Below, in pieces: positions 45,561 to 54,983 of a stretch of DNA of 60,161 nucleotides. The notes beneath the pieces were generated by a model, which saw nothing but the letters and a program-made list of their open reading frames with translations, did not search any database and was not told the DNA's origin. Origin of the DNA: an uncultured Gammaproteobacteria bacterium (GTDB taxonomy: Bacteria > Pseudomonadota > Gammaproteobacteria > JAADHQ01); assembly GCA_947258655.1 (NCBI GenBank), contig CAMYJD010000023.1, positions 1 through 60,161 on the forward strand, read 5' to 3'. How positions within the stretch are numbered: the first letter of the stretch is position 1; each line of letters starts with the position of its first letter. The position numbers and the translations under genes are program-made.

Positions 45561-46943
45561 TTAAATCACCTTGGAAAAGCGCTGCTCACTACTGCCGCGC
45601 AGATATTTATCGAACACCATGCAGATATTGCGAATCAGCAAACGCCCGGCCGGACTGACCTGCAAACGGTTCCTATCAATACTAAGCAGGCCATCTTCCT
45701 GCATGGCCTCAAGCTCCGGCCATTCCACAGAAAAATATTCCAGAACCTGGATAGCGTATTTTTCCGCGAGTGTATTCCAGTCAATGCAAAAGTCACACAT
45801 CAGGCGGTTAATAATATGACGCCGCAGGCGATCATCTGCACTAAGTTCGACGCCACGATACACCGGCAGATGTCCGTCATCCACCAGGCGGTAATATTCA
45901 TCAAGGGTTTTGACGTTCTGGCTATAGCTATTTCCGACCTGCCCCAGAGCGGTGATCCCCATGGCAACCAGGTCACAATCGGCGTGGGTAGAGTAGCCCT
46001 GGAAATTCCGGTACAGGCTGCCCTCGCTCTGGGCAAGCGCGAGCTCGTCATCGGGACGTGCGAAATGATCCATACCGATATAGATATAACCCGCCGCAGT
46101 CAAACGCTCGATGATGTATTGCAGCAAATCAAGCTTCTGCGCAGCCGATGGCAGTTCATCAATATTGATACGCCGTTGCGGTTTGAACATCTCGGGAAGA
46201 TGCGCATAGTTAAAAACCGACAGACGCTCGGGTGCAACCCGGATGATCTTGTCGAGTGTATTGCTGAAACTGTCGACACTCTGCAATGGTAATCCGTAAA
46301 TCAGGTCCACACTGATGGACTTGAATCCTGCCTGCCGCGCCGCATCGATCGCTGCCATGGTTTGCTGCTCGGACTGTATACGGTTCACGGCTTTCTGTAC
46401 GGCCGGGTCAAAATCCTGCACACCCAGGCTCATACGATTGAAACCGAGTTCGCGCAACAGCGCAATGGTTTGCGCACGCACTTCGCGTGGATCTATTTCA
46501 ATCGAATATTCACCACTGTCATCGTCATGCAGATTGAAGTATCGACGGGTATTGTGCATCAACTCCGTCATTTGCTGATCACTGATAAAGGTCGGTGTCC
46601 CGCCGCCCCAGTGCAACTGGTCGACACGCCGACCGGAACTGAATAACGTTGCCTGCATGGCCATTTCACGATAGACATGTTGCAGATAGGCATCGGCCTT
46701 GCTGCGATCCTTGGTAACAACCTTGTTACAGCCGCAGTAAAAACACACCGTGTCACAGAATGGCAAATGGAAATACAGCGATAGCGGACCCTCGGGGGTA
46801 TCCCGATTACTCTGCTGCGCGCAGTCGCGATACTGTTGCTCGGCAAAACCGTCATGGAATTGCACCGCCGTCGGATAGGATGTATATCTGGGACCGGCCC
46901 TGTCATAGCGCCTGATCAGATCCAGATTGAATTCTACCTGCAT
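45561..46943 (-). CDS. hemN: Oxygen-independent coproporphyrinogen III dehydrogenase
   Basis: 460-aa radical SAM enzyme decarboxylating coproporphyrinogen III during anaerobic haem synthesis. The [4Fe-4S] cysteines are C63, C67 and C70 (CDTVCFYCGC); HWGGGTPTF follows near 111. The second SAM-site and substrate features (GVQDFDPAVQKAVNR; YGLPLQ) are intact, which marks true HemN rather than HemW. An FNR-type box with a matching -10 lies upstream, so it should be induced when oxygen is low. Confidence 0.95.
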   Translation of the reverse strand: MQVEFNLDLIRRYDRAGPRYTSYPTAVQFHDGFAEQQYRDCAQQSNRDTPEGPLSLYFHLPFCDTVCFYCGCNKVVTKDRSKADAYLQHVYREMAMQATLFSSGRRVDQLHWGGGTPTFISDQQMTELMHNTRRYFNLHDDDSGEYSIEIDPREVRAQTIALLRELGFNRMSLGVQDFDPAVQKAVNRIQSEQQTMAAIDAARQAGFKSISVDLIYGLPLQSVDSFSNTLDKIIRVAPERLSVFNYAHLPEMFKPQRRINIDELPSAAQKLDLLQYIIERLTAAGYIYIGMDHFARPDDELALAQSEGSLYRNFQGYSTHADCDLVAMGITALGQVGNSYSQNVKTLDEYYRLVDDGHLPVYRGVELSADDRLRRHIINRLMCDFCIDWNTLAEKYAIQVLEYFSVEWPELEAMQEDGLLSIDRNRLQVSPAGRLLIRNICMVFDKYLRGSSEQRFSKVI

Positions 46944-46974
46944 GTTTGCCTCACCATTGTCTGTTTGATGACAG

Positions 46975-47016
46975 AGTTTAACCGTTATCGCAGCGACCGT
47001 TACTGATCTGCATCAA
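46975..47016 (-). promoter_or_regulatory. hemN: FNR/ANR-type promoter of hemN
   Basis: On the minus strand TTGATGCAGATCAG (47016-47003) matches the FNR consensus TTGAT-N4-ATCAA in 9 of 10 positions. A -10-like TAAACT (46980-46975) is centred 32 nt further on, exactly the spacing of a class II FNR-activated promoter (-41.5 site). Confidence 0.75.
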
Positions 47017-47205
47017 TCTTCGACGTCCAGACCATAGCGATGGGTTTGATTGATACGCCACAACAGGAACCTGAAAGGCAATGAGCTTTCGTTTTCCCTC
47101 TCGGCTATGTCCCTGAATCAGACCGTTGTATTTTCCCGGGATGCTGTCGGGGATTGTGATAAACGCGCATTGTAACCAATGTGCCGTGCTGCTTGCCAGT
47201 CCGGC

Positions 47206-48570
47206 TCAGAGACTGTCGATGGCCTCGCCGAGGCGATGAACCGGAATAATTTCCATACCTTCAATACGTTCTTTTTTATTGACATTCGCTGCCGGTACAA
47301 TGGCCTTTTTAAAACCGTGTTTGGCGGCCTCGCGCATACGCTCCTGACCATTCGGGACCGGGCGGATCTCCCCGGCCAGGCCGACCTCGCCGAAACAGAC
47401 CAGGTCCTGGGGCAGGTTCTGATTACGAAAGCTCGACAGTATGGCCAGCAGTACCGGCAGGTCCGACGCGGTTTCACTGACCCTGACCCCGCCGACAACA
47501 TTCGCGAATACGTCCTGGTCATACATCGCAATGCCGGCATGGCGATGCAACACGGCCAGCAGCATCGCCAGGCGGTTTTGCTCCAGACCCAGCGTGACCC
47601 TGCGCGGATTGGCGGCATGACTCTCGTCGACCAGGGCCTGCACCTCGACCAGTAGCGGCCGCGTGCCTTCCCAGGTCACCAGGATCACACTGCCGGGCAC
47701 CGCTTCATCATGGCGTGACAGGAATATCGCCGATGGATTACTGACTTCACGCAGACCCTTTTCAGTCATCGCGAACACACCCAACTCATTGACGGCACCG
47801 AAGCGGTTTTTAATCGCGCGTATGACACGGTAGCGGCTACTGGACTCGCCTTCAAAATACAACACGGTATCGACCATATGTTCCAGCACCCTGGGACCTG
47901 CCAGCGTACCTTCCTTGGTGACGTGACCGACCAGAAACAATGAGGTATCGGTCTGCTTGGCATAACGCACCAGTTGTGCGGCACTTTCCCTGACCTGGCC
48001 AACCGATCCGGGGGCCGACTGTAACGCATCGGTGAACACCGTCTGAATGGAATCGACCGCCAGAATTTTTGGCTTCTCCCTGGCCGCTATCGTCAACATC
48101 CTTTCAATCGAGGTTTCGGTCAGCAGTTGCAGATCGTCACCCGGGAGCCCGAGCCGATGGGCGCGCATACTGACCTGTTGCTTGGACTCCTCACCGGTCA
48201 CATACAGTGTCGGCATTCTTGCAGATAATACCGTCAGGCTCTGCAATAACAGCGTCGACTTGCCGATACCCGGATCACCACCAATCAATGTGACCGAACC
48301 GGGCACCAGCCCGCCCCCCAGGACCCGGTCCAGTTCAAGCAGCCCTGAGCCTATACGCTCCTGGTCCGTGCACGCGACATCGGCCAGGCATTGCAGCTGC
48401 GAACCACTGGCATCACCGGAATAATTGCTAAAACGTGGATGCGTAGCGGATTTCGTGGCGACAACTTCAGACATCGAGTTCCACGCGCCACAGTCGGCGC
48501 ATTGCCCCGCCCATTTGGGTGACTGGGCGCCACATTGATTACAGGTATAGTTGATTTTTTCGCGTGCCAT
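47206..48570 (-). CDS. radA: DNA repair protein RadA
   Basis: 454 aa. A C4 zinc finger (C10, C13, C24, C27), a RecA-like ATPase with Walker A GGDPGIGKST near 95, the RadA-specific KNRFG motif near 250, and a C-terminal Lon-protease-like domain. It promotes branch migration during recombination. The frame is open to 48618, but ATG 48570 (MAREKINYTC) gives the zinc finger its usual position. It lies 28 nt downstream of alr. Confidence 0.95.
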   Translation of the reverse strand: MAREKINYTCNQCGAQSPKWAGQCADCGAWNSMSEVVATKSATHPRFSNYSGDASGSQLQCLADVACTDQERIGSGLLELDRVLGGGLVPGSVTLIGGDPGIGKSTLLLQSLTVLSARMPTLYVTGEESKQQVSMRAHRLGLPGDDLQLLTETSIERMLTIAAREKPKILAVDSIQTVFTDALQSAPGSVGQVRESAAQLVRYAKQTDTSLFLVGHVTKEGTLAGPRVLEHMVDTVLYFEGESSSRYRVIRAIKNRFGAVNELGVFAMTEKGLREVSNPSAIFLSRHDEAVPGSVILVTWEGTRPLLVEVQALVDESHAANPRRVTLGLEQNRLAMLLAVLHRHAGIAMYDQDVFANVVGGVRVSETASDLPVLLAILSSFRNQNLPQDLVCFGEVGLAGEIRPVPNGQERMREAAKHGFKKAIVPAANVNKKERIEGMEIIPVHRLGEAIDSL

Positions 48571-48598
48571 GATGCTTGTCTTCGGACTCCCGTGCTTA

Positions 48599-49666
48599 TC
48601 AGCGATAGCTGAATTCAACCCGTGCAGTTAATTTGCACAGCAATTCATAGGCAATGGTATCAGCGTACTCTGCCACCTCCTCGACCGCCAGGCCATCCCC
48701 CCACAAAACCACGTCATCACCAACCCTGGCTTGCGGACATTGACGCAGATCGACGCAAATCATATCCATCGACACCCTGCCAACCAGGGGCACGCGGATG
48801 CCATTGACCAATACCGGGGTCCCGGACCTGGCATGGCGTGGATAACCATCGCCATAGCCTATCGCAACGACACCCACCGGCATGTCTTGCGGACATTCCC
48901 ACGTCGCGCCATAACCTATCGTGTCACCACGACGGTATTGCCGTATCGACATCAGGCCCGAAGACAGCGTCATGACCGGCCGTAATGCTTGCACTTCACC
49001 CCTGCCCGGTAGAAACGGATTGACGCCATACAACATGATTCCCGGCCGGACCCAGTCGAGATGGTTTTCCTGCGCCGCGCACAGAGCCGCGGAATTGGCA
49101 ATACTGCATTCGCCACCAAGCCCCTTGACCGCAGCGAGAAAGTCCCGCAATTGCCGGGCATTGAGTGGATCACCCGGATCATCGGCACAGGCAAAATGAC
49201 TCATGAAACGGACTTTGCCCACTTGCGCACATTGTTGCAGACGTTGATACGCCTCGCCGCTGGCACCGGGAGCGAGGCCCAGGCGATGCATGCCGGTATC
49301 GATTTTCAGCCACACATCCACGGGCGCGGGCAGATCGTTCGATTCAAGCATATCCAGCTGATACGATGCATGCACTACGAGACCGACCCCAGACTGGCTG
49401 GCCTGCAACAGTTCTTCGCGGTTGATCGCACCTTGCAATACGGTAATGTCTTTACCGATACCGGCCGCGCGCAATGCGACGGCTTCACTGACATGGGCCA
49501 CGGCATAACTATCGCAATTGTCCAGTACGCGCGCCACCTGCGCCATGCCATGGCCATAGGCATTGGCCTTGATCACCGCCATGATACGCGTACCTGCTGT
49601 CAACTCCCTGACACGTTGTAGATTATGCCTCAGGGCATCCAGGCTGATTCGGGCATGTGCTCGCAT
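48599..49666 (-). CDS. alr: Alanine racemase
   Basis: 355-aa PLP enzyme making D-alanine for peptidoglycan. The Schiff-base lysine is in AVIKANAYGHG (about 31-40); the catalytic tyrosine region is GYGDGYPR near 253. Start MRAHARISLDALRHNL is typical. It sits between dnaB and radA on the same strand, a usual gammaproteobacterial order. Confidence 0.95.
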   Translation of the reverse strand: MRAHARISLDALRHNLQRVRELTAGTRIMAVIKANAYGHGMAQVARVLDNCDSYAVAHVSEAVALRAAGIGKDITVLQGAINREELLQASQSGVGLVVHASYQLDMLESNDLPAPVDVWLKIDTGMHRLGLAPGASGEAYQRLQQCAQVGKVRFMSHFACADDPGDPLNARQLRDFLAAVKGLGGECSIANSAALCAAQENHLDWVRPGIMLYGVNPFLPGRGEVQALRPVMTLSSGLMSIRQYRRGDTIGYGATWECPQDMPVGVVAIGYGDGYPRHARSGTPVLVNGIRVPLVGRVSMDMICVDLRQCPQARVGDDVVLWGDGLAVEEVAEYADTIAYELLCKLTARVEFSYR

Positions 49667-49705
49667 GAATTAATTACCGGTACTACAGCAGCTACAGGGC
49701 CGCCT

Positions 49706-51100
49706 TCAGCCCAGGCCGTCGTCGTTATAGAAATCCGGCGTGAAGTTCTCGAAACGTGTGTACTGACCGAGGAAGGTCAGGCGGGTCGTGCCGATCGGGC
49801 CGTTTCGTTGCTTGCCGACAATGATTTCAGCGATTCCCTTGTCCGTCGTCTCGGGATTATAGACCTCGTCGCGGTAGATAAAGACGATAACGTCGGCATC
49901 CTGCTCGATAGCGCCGGATTCACGCAGGTCAGACATGACGGGACGTTTATTGGGACGCTGTTCAAGACTGCGATTCAACTGCGACAGGGCCACGACCGGC
50001 ACACTCAGCTCCTTGGCCAGCCCCTTCAGGGAACGTGAGATCTCGGAGATCTCGGCAGTACGGTTCTCTCTGCCGCCGGCCTGCATCAACTGCAGATAAT
50101 CGATCACGATCATACCGAGGCCATGCTCACGCGCCATACGCCGGGCCCGGGCCCGCAATTCGGTCGGGCTCAATGCCGGAGTGTCATCAATAAACAATGG
50201 CGCATCGGCGAGTATTCCCATCGATGAGGTCAGGCGATGCCAGTCATCATCGTCGAGCTTGCCGGTCCTGATGCGACCCTGGTCGATACGACCCAGTGAC
50301 GCCATCAGACGCATGGCCAGTTGTTCGCCGGACATTTCCATACTGAATACGGCAACCGGTTTCTGGTGCTTGATGGCCGCATGCTCGGCAATATTCATCG
50401 CAAATGTTGTCTTGCCCATCGACGGGCGCCCGGCAACAATGATCAGATCCGAGCTCTGCAGCCCCGAGGTCTGCTCGTCAAAATCGACAAAACCGGTCGC
50501 CACCCCGGTGATCGGCTCATCCTGCTGGTACAACGCATCTATGCGATCAACGGCGTCAGCGAGCAGGCTTTTTATACTCTGCATGCCGGTCTTGCCACGC
50601 GTACCCTGTTCTGCAATCCTGAATACCTGCTGCTCGGCATTGTCCAGCAATTCCTTGCTCTCACGTCCTTCCGGATTAAATGCGCTGTCGCTGATCTGCG
50701 TGCCGACGCTGATCAGCTGGCGCAGGATCGAGCGTTCGCGCACAATCTCGGCATAGGCCTTGATGTTCGCGGCACTGGGTGTATCACGCACGAGCTGCCC
50801 GAGGTAGGCCAGTCCGCCGACCTCTTCGAGTTCCTCGTTGTTCTTCAACCATTGTGACACGGTAACCGCATCGAATGGCTTATTCGATTCCGACAACGCA
50901 ATGATGGCCGTCAGGACCAGACGATGATCATGGCGGTAAAAGTCCTCGACTGCGACAACATCAGCGATCCTGTCCCAGCCACTGTTATCCAGCATCAGCC
51001 CACCGAGCACGGCCTGTTCAGCCTCGAGAGAATGCGGAGGAACCTTTAATCTTGCCGTCTCGCTATCGCTTACGGCTGTAGTAATTACTGGGTCGGGCAT
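49706..51100 (-). CDS. dnaB: Replicative DNA helicase DnaB
   Basis: 464 aa. N-terminal helical domain (PPHSLEAEQAVLGGLM), linker, and the RecA-like helicase domain with Walker A GRPSMGKTT near 207 and Walker B IVIDYLQLM near 315. It unwinds DNA at the replication fork. ATG 51100 (MPDPVITT) is chosen; the frame is open to 51184 but the extra residues are basic and atypical. No clear ribosome-binding site is seen. Confidence 0.94.
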   Translation of the reverse strand: MPDPVITTAVSDSETARLKVPPHSLEAEQAVLGGLMLDNSGWDRIADVVAVEDFYRHDHRLVLTAIIALSESNKPFDAVTVSQWLKNNEELEEVGGLAYLGQLVRDTPSAANIKAYAEIVRERSILRQLISVGTQISDSAFNPEGRESKELLDNAEQQVFRIAEQGTRGKTGMQSIKSLLADAVDRIDALYQQDEPITGVATGFVDFDEQTSGLQSSDLIIVAGRPSMGKTTFAMNIAEHAAIKHQKPVAVFSMEMSGEQLAMRLMASLGRIDQGRIRTGKLDDDDWHRLTSSMGILADAPLFIDDTPALSPTELRARARRMAREHGLGMIVIDYLQLMQAGGRENRTAEISEISRSLKGLAKELSVPVVALSQLNRSLEQRPNKRPVMSDLRESGAIEQDADVIVFIYRDEVYNPETTDKGIAEIIVGKQRNGPIGTTRLTFLGQYTRFENFTPDFYNDDGLG

Positions 51101-51323
51101 GTTTGTTAACGGTATTGATGAACGAACGATAATAATTCTTTTTTGATGATTGACTATAATGCCCTGCAAGGACAACATACTCAATACCTGGCAAGGAAAT
51201 ATATGCCGTTGGCGCCCAGATCCGATTCAGTCAAGTGCTTGTTTTATCGACAGACCTGCTCGAGACCAGACGGGTTTATTTTGTAAAATCAAAGATTAAA
51301 GCAATTGCCATATTAACAGTCCA

Positions 51324-51357
51324 GGCAAAAAAATGCCGGAAAAAATTCCGGCATTTT
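51324..51357 (-). terminator. Terminator of the rpsF-rplI operon
   Basis: AAAATGCCGGAA (51330-51341) pairs with TTCCGGCATTTT (51346-51357) around a 4-nt loop. On the minus strand it is followed by a run of T residues. It lies about 40 nt after the rplI stop and before dnaB. Confidence 0.88.
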
Positions 51358-51399
51358 AGCGATTGATCACAATCAGCTGACAGCCTGACGAGACCTGCG

Positions 51400-51846
51400 T
51401 TACTCGGCCTCGACCGTTACTTTCAGACTGGTATTGACGTCTGTGTGCAGATGCACACCTACTTCATATTCCCCGGTCATACGAAGCGGCCCTTCCGGCA
51501 TACGTACTTCTTTCTTCTCGATAGCAACACCTGCGCTGGTGACCGCTTCGGCAATATCGGCAGGACCAATGGAACCGAACAGCTTACCTTCTTCTCCGGC
51601 CTTGGCCGTGATGGTCACAGCAATGTTTTCCAACGCAGTTTTTCGTGATTCAGCTTGCGCCAGAGACTCGGCCGCATGCTTTTCGAGCTCGGCACGACGC
51701 GCCTCGAAGGCCGCAATGTTTTCAGCAGTCGCTGCTGTTGCCTTACCACCGGGAATCAGGAAATTACGCCCGTAACCAGGCTTGACATTGACCTTGTCAC
51801 CCAGATCCCCCAGATTCTCAACCTTTTCTAGCAGTATTACTTCCAT
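51400..51846 (-). CDS. rplI: 50S ribosomal protein L9
   Basis: 148 aa. N-terminal [32 protein letters not shown] signature binds 23S rRNA, joined by a long central helix (about 41-75) to the C-terminal domain. ATG 51846 with GGTGGA upstream is preferred to the in-frame GTG at 51855. Last gene of the operon, before the terminator. Confidence 0.96.
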   Translation of the reverse strand: MEVILLEKVENLGDLGDKVNVKPGYGRNFLIPGGKATAATAENIAAFEARRAELEKHAAESLAQAESRKTALENIAVTITAKAGEEGKLFGSIGPADIAEAVTSAGVAIEKKEVRMPEGPLRMTGEYEVGVHLHTDVNTSLKVTVEAE

Positions 51847-51932
51847 CGCTTCCACCCTATTCTCTTACAAAAAATATTAATCCAAACCACCTGATTGCAA
51901 TCACTAGCAATAAATAACAGGCATCCTTGCAA

Positions 51933-52874
51933 TCAGCTCAAATTTTTAGCAAACCGGGTACGATAATCGACCCAGATATCCGTCAAGGCCAGCGCCATTA
52001 ATAACGGCGCAACAATCTGGCTCAACAAAATCAATAACGCGTACAGACCTACCAGCCAGAAACCGGAGCTGTCCCGCTGCGCCATCAGCCCATGGGCAAT
52101 CCCAAGACCGATAATGACATACAACATACCTATTACAATACTGGCATTGATCAGTATCAGCCCCAGCGCTTCACCGAGGTTCTGCGAAAACAGCAACGCT
52201 ACGATCACAGCAATGGTGAACACACCCACATTGCGACCCAGCCGTAACGCCCGGAACTCCTGTTGCAAGCCGCCCGGATTAAACAGGCGGGCCTGCCAGG
52301 CGCGCGCAATCAGTAGACAGATAATCGCGCCAAAGGCTGTATAAGTAACAACACTTCCAGCCAGTATAGTTGCTGCTGACAGCAACATCGCATCGACTTC
52401 CTGGCTGCTCAGACCGGAACCGGGCTCTCTTAACAGACGCCCCATCGGTTCCAGCAATTGCAGGCCTGCCTGAATCGGCTCGGCGACCAGCAGGAAATAC
52501 GCGACGACCGTTACGATCGCAACAAACCCGATCGTTTGCAATGCCAGTATCAGCGAACGACTAAGCTGTAAAACACTTGCCGCCAACCATAGCAATATCC
52601 ATAAATAGACCGAGTTCCACAAATCCAGTCTGGCGTGTTCACTCAGCTGCAGCAATTGCCCGCTCAGCAACGCGGCTATCGCGGCGCCTGTCAATACGAT
52701 CAGACCCTGCCTGGCACCCAGACGCAGGGTCACCAGTGCAATTGCGATACCACTGAAATAAATCAGTGCCAGTTTAAGTAAAAATGGGGCACTGACACTG
52801 ACAGCAGCGGGTACGGCTGCAGACAATATGGCCTGCAATGGACCCTTGAGGATATAAGATGCAATCACACGCAT
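51933..52874 (-). CDS. DUF2232 membrane protein between rpsR and rplI
   Basis: 313 aa with eight to nine transmembrane helices spread over the whole length. Members of this YybS/DUF2232 family are regularly found in this exact position in Gammaproteobacteria, though E. coli lacks it. The function is unknown. It starts 39 nt after the rpsR stop, so it is part of the ribosomal operon. Confidence 0.85.
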   Translation of the reverse strand: MRVIASYILKGPLQAILSAAVPAAVSVSAPFLLKLALIYFSGIAIALVTLRLGARQGLIVLTGAAIAALLSGQLLQLSEHARLDLWNSVYLWILLWLAASVLQLSRSLILALQTIGFVAIVTVVAYFLLVAEPIQAGLQLLEPMGRLLREPGSGLSSQEVDAMLLSAATILAGSVVTYTAFGAIICLLIARAWQARLFNPGGLQQEFRALRLGRNVGVFTIAVIVALLFSQNLGEALGLILINASIVIGMLYVIIGLGIAHGLMAQRDSSGFWLVGLYALLILLSQIVAPLLMALALTDIWVDYRTRFAKNLS

Positions 52875-52913
52875 CTACACACCTTGGCCGGTCCGTTGAT
52901 TCCCGAAAACAGT

Positions 52914-53138
52914 CTAGTGTTGATCCGTATAAGGCAACAAGGCGATATAACGCGCGCGCTTGATAGCGGTAGATAACTGGCGTTGATATCTGGCCTTGGT
53001 TCCGGTAATACGACTGGGAACTATCTTGCCAGTCTCGGTAATATAATTACGCAGTGTCGCCAGATCCTTGTAATCGATCTCGGTTACACCCTCTGCGGTA
53101 AATTTACAAAACCTTTTACGTCTAAAATAACGAGCCAT
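52914..53138 (-). CDS. rpsR: 30S ribosomal protein S18
   Basis: 74 aa. [17 protein letters not shown] start and the central [31 protein letters not shown] rRNA- and S6-binding region are standard. S18 forms a dimer with S6 on the small subunit. It lies 11 nt downstream of priB. Confidence 0.97.
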   Translation of the reverse strand: MARYFRRKRFCKFTAEGVTEIDYKDLATLRNYITETGKIVPSRITGTKARYQRQLSTAIKRARYIALLPYTDQH

Positions 53139-53149
53139 AATATGTCCTC

Positions 53150-53473
53150 TTAAACCGTGTACTTCAATTCTTTAATGGATTGTGCATGAATAATCAGTCG
53201 GGTTTCCATTTTTTGCCGGCTTTCATAGCTGAGAAAACCCTCGACCTCAATGCGCGAACCTTTGCCTATGCTGCGCCGATAAACATCTCCACAAGCGCTG
53301 ACGATAATGCGGCATTCAACTTTTCTGGCATTACCCGCTTCTTGCTGTATTGACTGATGCTGCAGTGTGAAGCGTGTTATGGAAATGCCTGCGGGTGTAT
53401 TCCGGCTCGCTGGTTCCGAGACGACCTCACCCGTCAATATCAGCCGATTGATGCCCTCGCCTGTATCACTCAC
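53150..53473 (-). CDS. priB: Primosomal replication protein PriB
   Basis: 107-aa single OB fold binding ssDNA during PriA-dependent replication restart. [21 protein letters not shown] and the RFTLQHQS segment are typical; the C-terminal strand IKELKY closes the fold. Position between rpsF and rpsR is diagnostic. It begins 9 nt after the rpsF stop. Confidence 0.93.
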   Translation of the reverse strand: MSDTGEGINRLILTGEVVSEPASRNTPAGISITRFTLQHQSIQQEAGNARKVECRIIVSACGDVYRRSIGKGSRIEVEGFLSYESRQKMETRLIIHAQSIKELKYTV

Positions 53474-53482
53474 TCAGGCGCT

Positions 53483-54007
53483 TCAGGCGTCAGTCGATTC
53501 TGATGCTTCATCCGTATCAGCAGCTTCCGCAGCAACAGGTGCTTCCGCAGCAACAGGTGCTTCCGCAGCAGCAGGTGCTTCCGCAGCAGCAGGCGCTTCC
53601 GCAGCAGCAGGCGCTTCCGCAGCAGCAGGCGCTTCCGCTCTTTCAGTTGCAGCGCTGTCTTCACGGTAGCTACGACTGTCTTTCTCTTCCTTGGCCTTGG
53701 CCATCAGCGAAGGCTCGCTCACGGCCTCTTTCATCTTGACGACCATATTACGTAGTACGGCATCATTGAAACGGAAGGCACTGGTTAGTTCTTCAAGCGT
53801 ATCGGCATCACATTCGATATTCATCAGGATGTAATGGGCTTTATGAAGCTTCTGGATCGGGTAAGCCAGTTGGCGGCGTCCCCAGTCTTCGAGGCGATGG
53901 ATGCTTCCACCTTTGGATTCGATCGTGCCACGATAACGATCCAGCATCGCAGGCACTTGCTCGCTCTGGTCCGGATGAACCAGAAATACAATTTCGTAGT
54001 GTCTCAT
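53483..54007 (-). CDS. rpsF: 30S ribosomal protein S6 with repetitive C-terminal tail
   Basis: 174 aa, longer than the usual 100-135. The S6 fold is complete in the first ~100 residues ([60 protein letters not shown]). The tail then contains six hexapeptides of the type EAPAAA, the last two with Val, ending in an acidic segment. In E. coli the S6 tail receives extra glutamates from RimK; here it is Ala/Glu/Pro-rich. GGGAGAG lies just upstream of the ATG. A putative S6:S18-binding leader precedes the gene. Confidence 0.95.
   Translation of the reverse strand: MRHYEIVFLVHPDQSEQVPAMLDRYRGTIESKGGSIHRLEDWGRRQLAYPIQKLHKAHYILMNIECDADTLEELTSAFRFNDAVLRNMVVKMKEAVSEPSLMAKAKEEKDSRSYREDSAATERAEAPAAAEAPAAAEAPAAAEAPAAAEAPVAAEAPVAAEAADTDEASESTDA
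53523..53630. repeat. Six 18-bp tandem repeats in the rpsF tail
   Basis: Six in-frame 18-bp units of the form GCTTCCGCAGCAGCAGGC (plus-strand reading) with A/G and T/C variants at two positions. They encode [12 protein letters not shown] in S6. Perfect units are likely prone to slippage, so copy number may vary between strains. Confidence 0.9.
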
Positions 54008-54027
54008 TGTCTCTCCCTACGGGTTCA

Positions 54028-54071
54028 AGCCTCCCCTGATAGCATTGTGGCTAGCGGGTAAGGCAAGGAGT
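54028..54071 (-). promoter_or_regulatory. Possible S6:S18-binding leader of rpsF mRNA
   Basis: The minus-strand leader reads CTCC...TTACCCGC-TAGC-loop-GCTA...GGGGAG. This is a hairpin with a CCG-containing internal loop, resembling the motif through which the S6:S18 dimer represses its operon in E. coli. The fold is judged by eye. Confidence 0.45.
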
Positions 54072-54232
54072 TAATCGAAAGCCATCACGGCTTATCAAGA
54101 CCGGGTATTGTACAGATATAGGGGAAAAGATAAAAGGGTAATGACACAATAGCAAATAACTTGAATATGTTATTGTTTTATATGGTTATTTTTAAAGTGA
54201 CCTGCATTCCTGCCCGCTTTCCTCTTGTATCT

Positions 54233-54976
54233 TTAACCTTTTCTCTGCCTTAAAACCTCAAACAGGCAAATACCGGTCGCAACCGATACATTCAGGCTAC
54301 TGACGACACCCGCCATCGGTATACGCACGAGAAAATCGCAATGCTCCCTGGTCAAACGACGCATACCTTCACCCTCCGCGCCCATAACAACGGCAATCGG
54401 ACCCTTCAGGTCACAGCTGTACAGCTCCTGCTCGGACTCGCCGGCAAGCCCCACCAGCCATAGCCCCCGCTCTTTCAGATCACGTAAGGTCCGGGCAAGG
54501 TTAGTAACCTGGATCAGCGGTAAATTCTCCGCGGCCCCGCTGGCCACCTTCCTGACCGTCGCCGTCAAACCGACCGCCCGATCACGGGGGACGATGACCG
54601 CATGCACTCCGGCGGCATCGGCACTGCGCAGGCAGGCCCCCAGATTATGTGGGTCCTGAACACCATCCAGTACCAGCACAAAGGGCTGCTGTTGGGCGGC
54701 AAGAATCTGTTCCAGATCGGCTTCAGTAGCCGCCTTGCCAGGCAGGGTACTGGCGACGACGCCCTGGTGGCGTTTATCTGCAAAATGTTCCTGCAGATAG
54801 TCACGCGAGACCCTGTTCAGCCTGATACCGGATTTTTTTGCCAGGCTGACAATTTTTTGCATGCGGGCGTCGCGACGTTGGCCGTCCAGCCAGATCTCCT
54901 GGATGTCCTGCGGCTGATATTTGAGTGCAGCCTCAAGGGCATGCAGACCAAATATGAGTTCGGAATCCGCCTTCAT
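54233..54976 (-). CDS. rlmB: 23S rRNA (guanosine-2'-O-)-methyltransferase RlmB
   Basis: 247-aa SpoU/TrmH family enzyme methylating G2251 of 23S rRNA. The three SPOUT knot motifs are in order: LDGVQDPHNLGACLRSADAAG (about 110-130), VVMGAEGEGM near 193, and SSLNVSVATGICLFEVLRQR near the end. The N-terminal substrate-binding domain begins LIFGLHALEAAL. It begins 7 nt after the rnr stop, with AGGAAAAAG inside rnr as ribosome-binding site, so the two are coupled. Confidence 0.96.
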   Translation of the reverse strand: MKADSELIFGLHALEAALKYQPQDIQEIWLDGQRRDARMQKIVSLAKKSGIRLNRVSRDYLQEHFADKRHQGVVASTLPGKAATEADLEQILAAQQQPFVLVLDGVQDPHNLGACLRSADAAGVHAVIVPRDRAVGLTATVRKVASGAAENLPLIQVTNLARTLRDLKERGLWLVGLAGESEQELYSCDLKGPIAVVMGAEGEGMRRLTREHCDFLVRIPMAGVVSSLNVSVATGICLFEVLRQRKG

Positions 54977-54983
54977 CGATTAT

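Noticed and set aside
53523-53630. Regular 18-bp repeats as a CRISPR array
   Set aside because: The units are directly adjacent without spacers and encode an in-frame tail of ribosomal protein S6.
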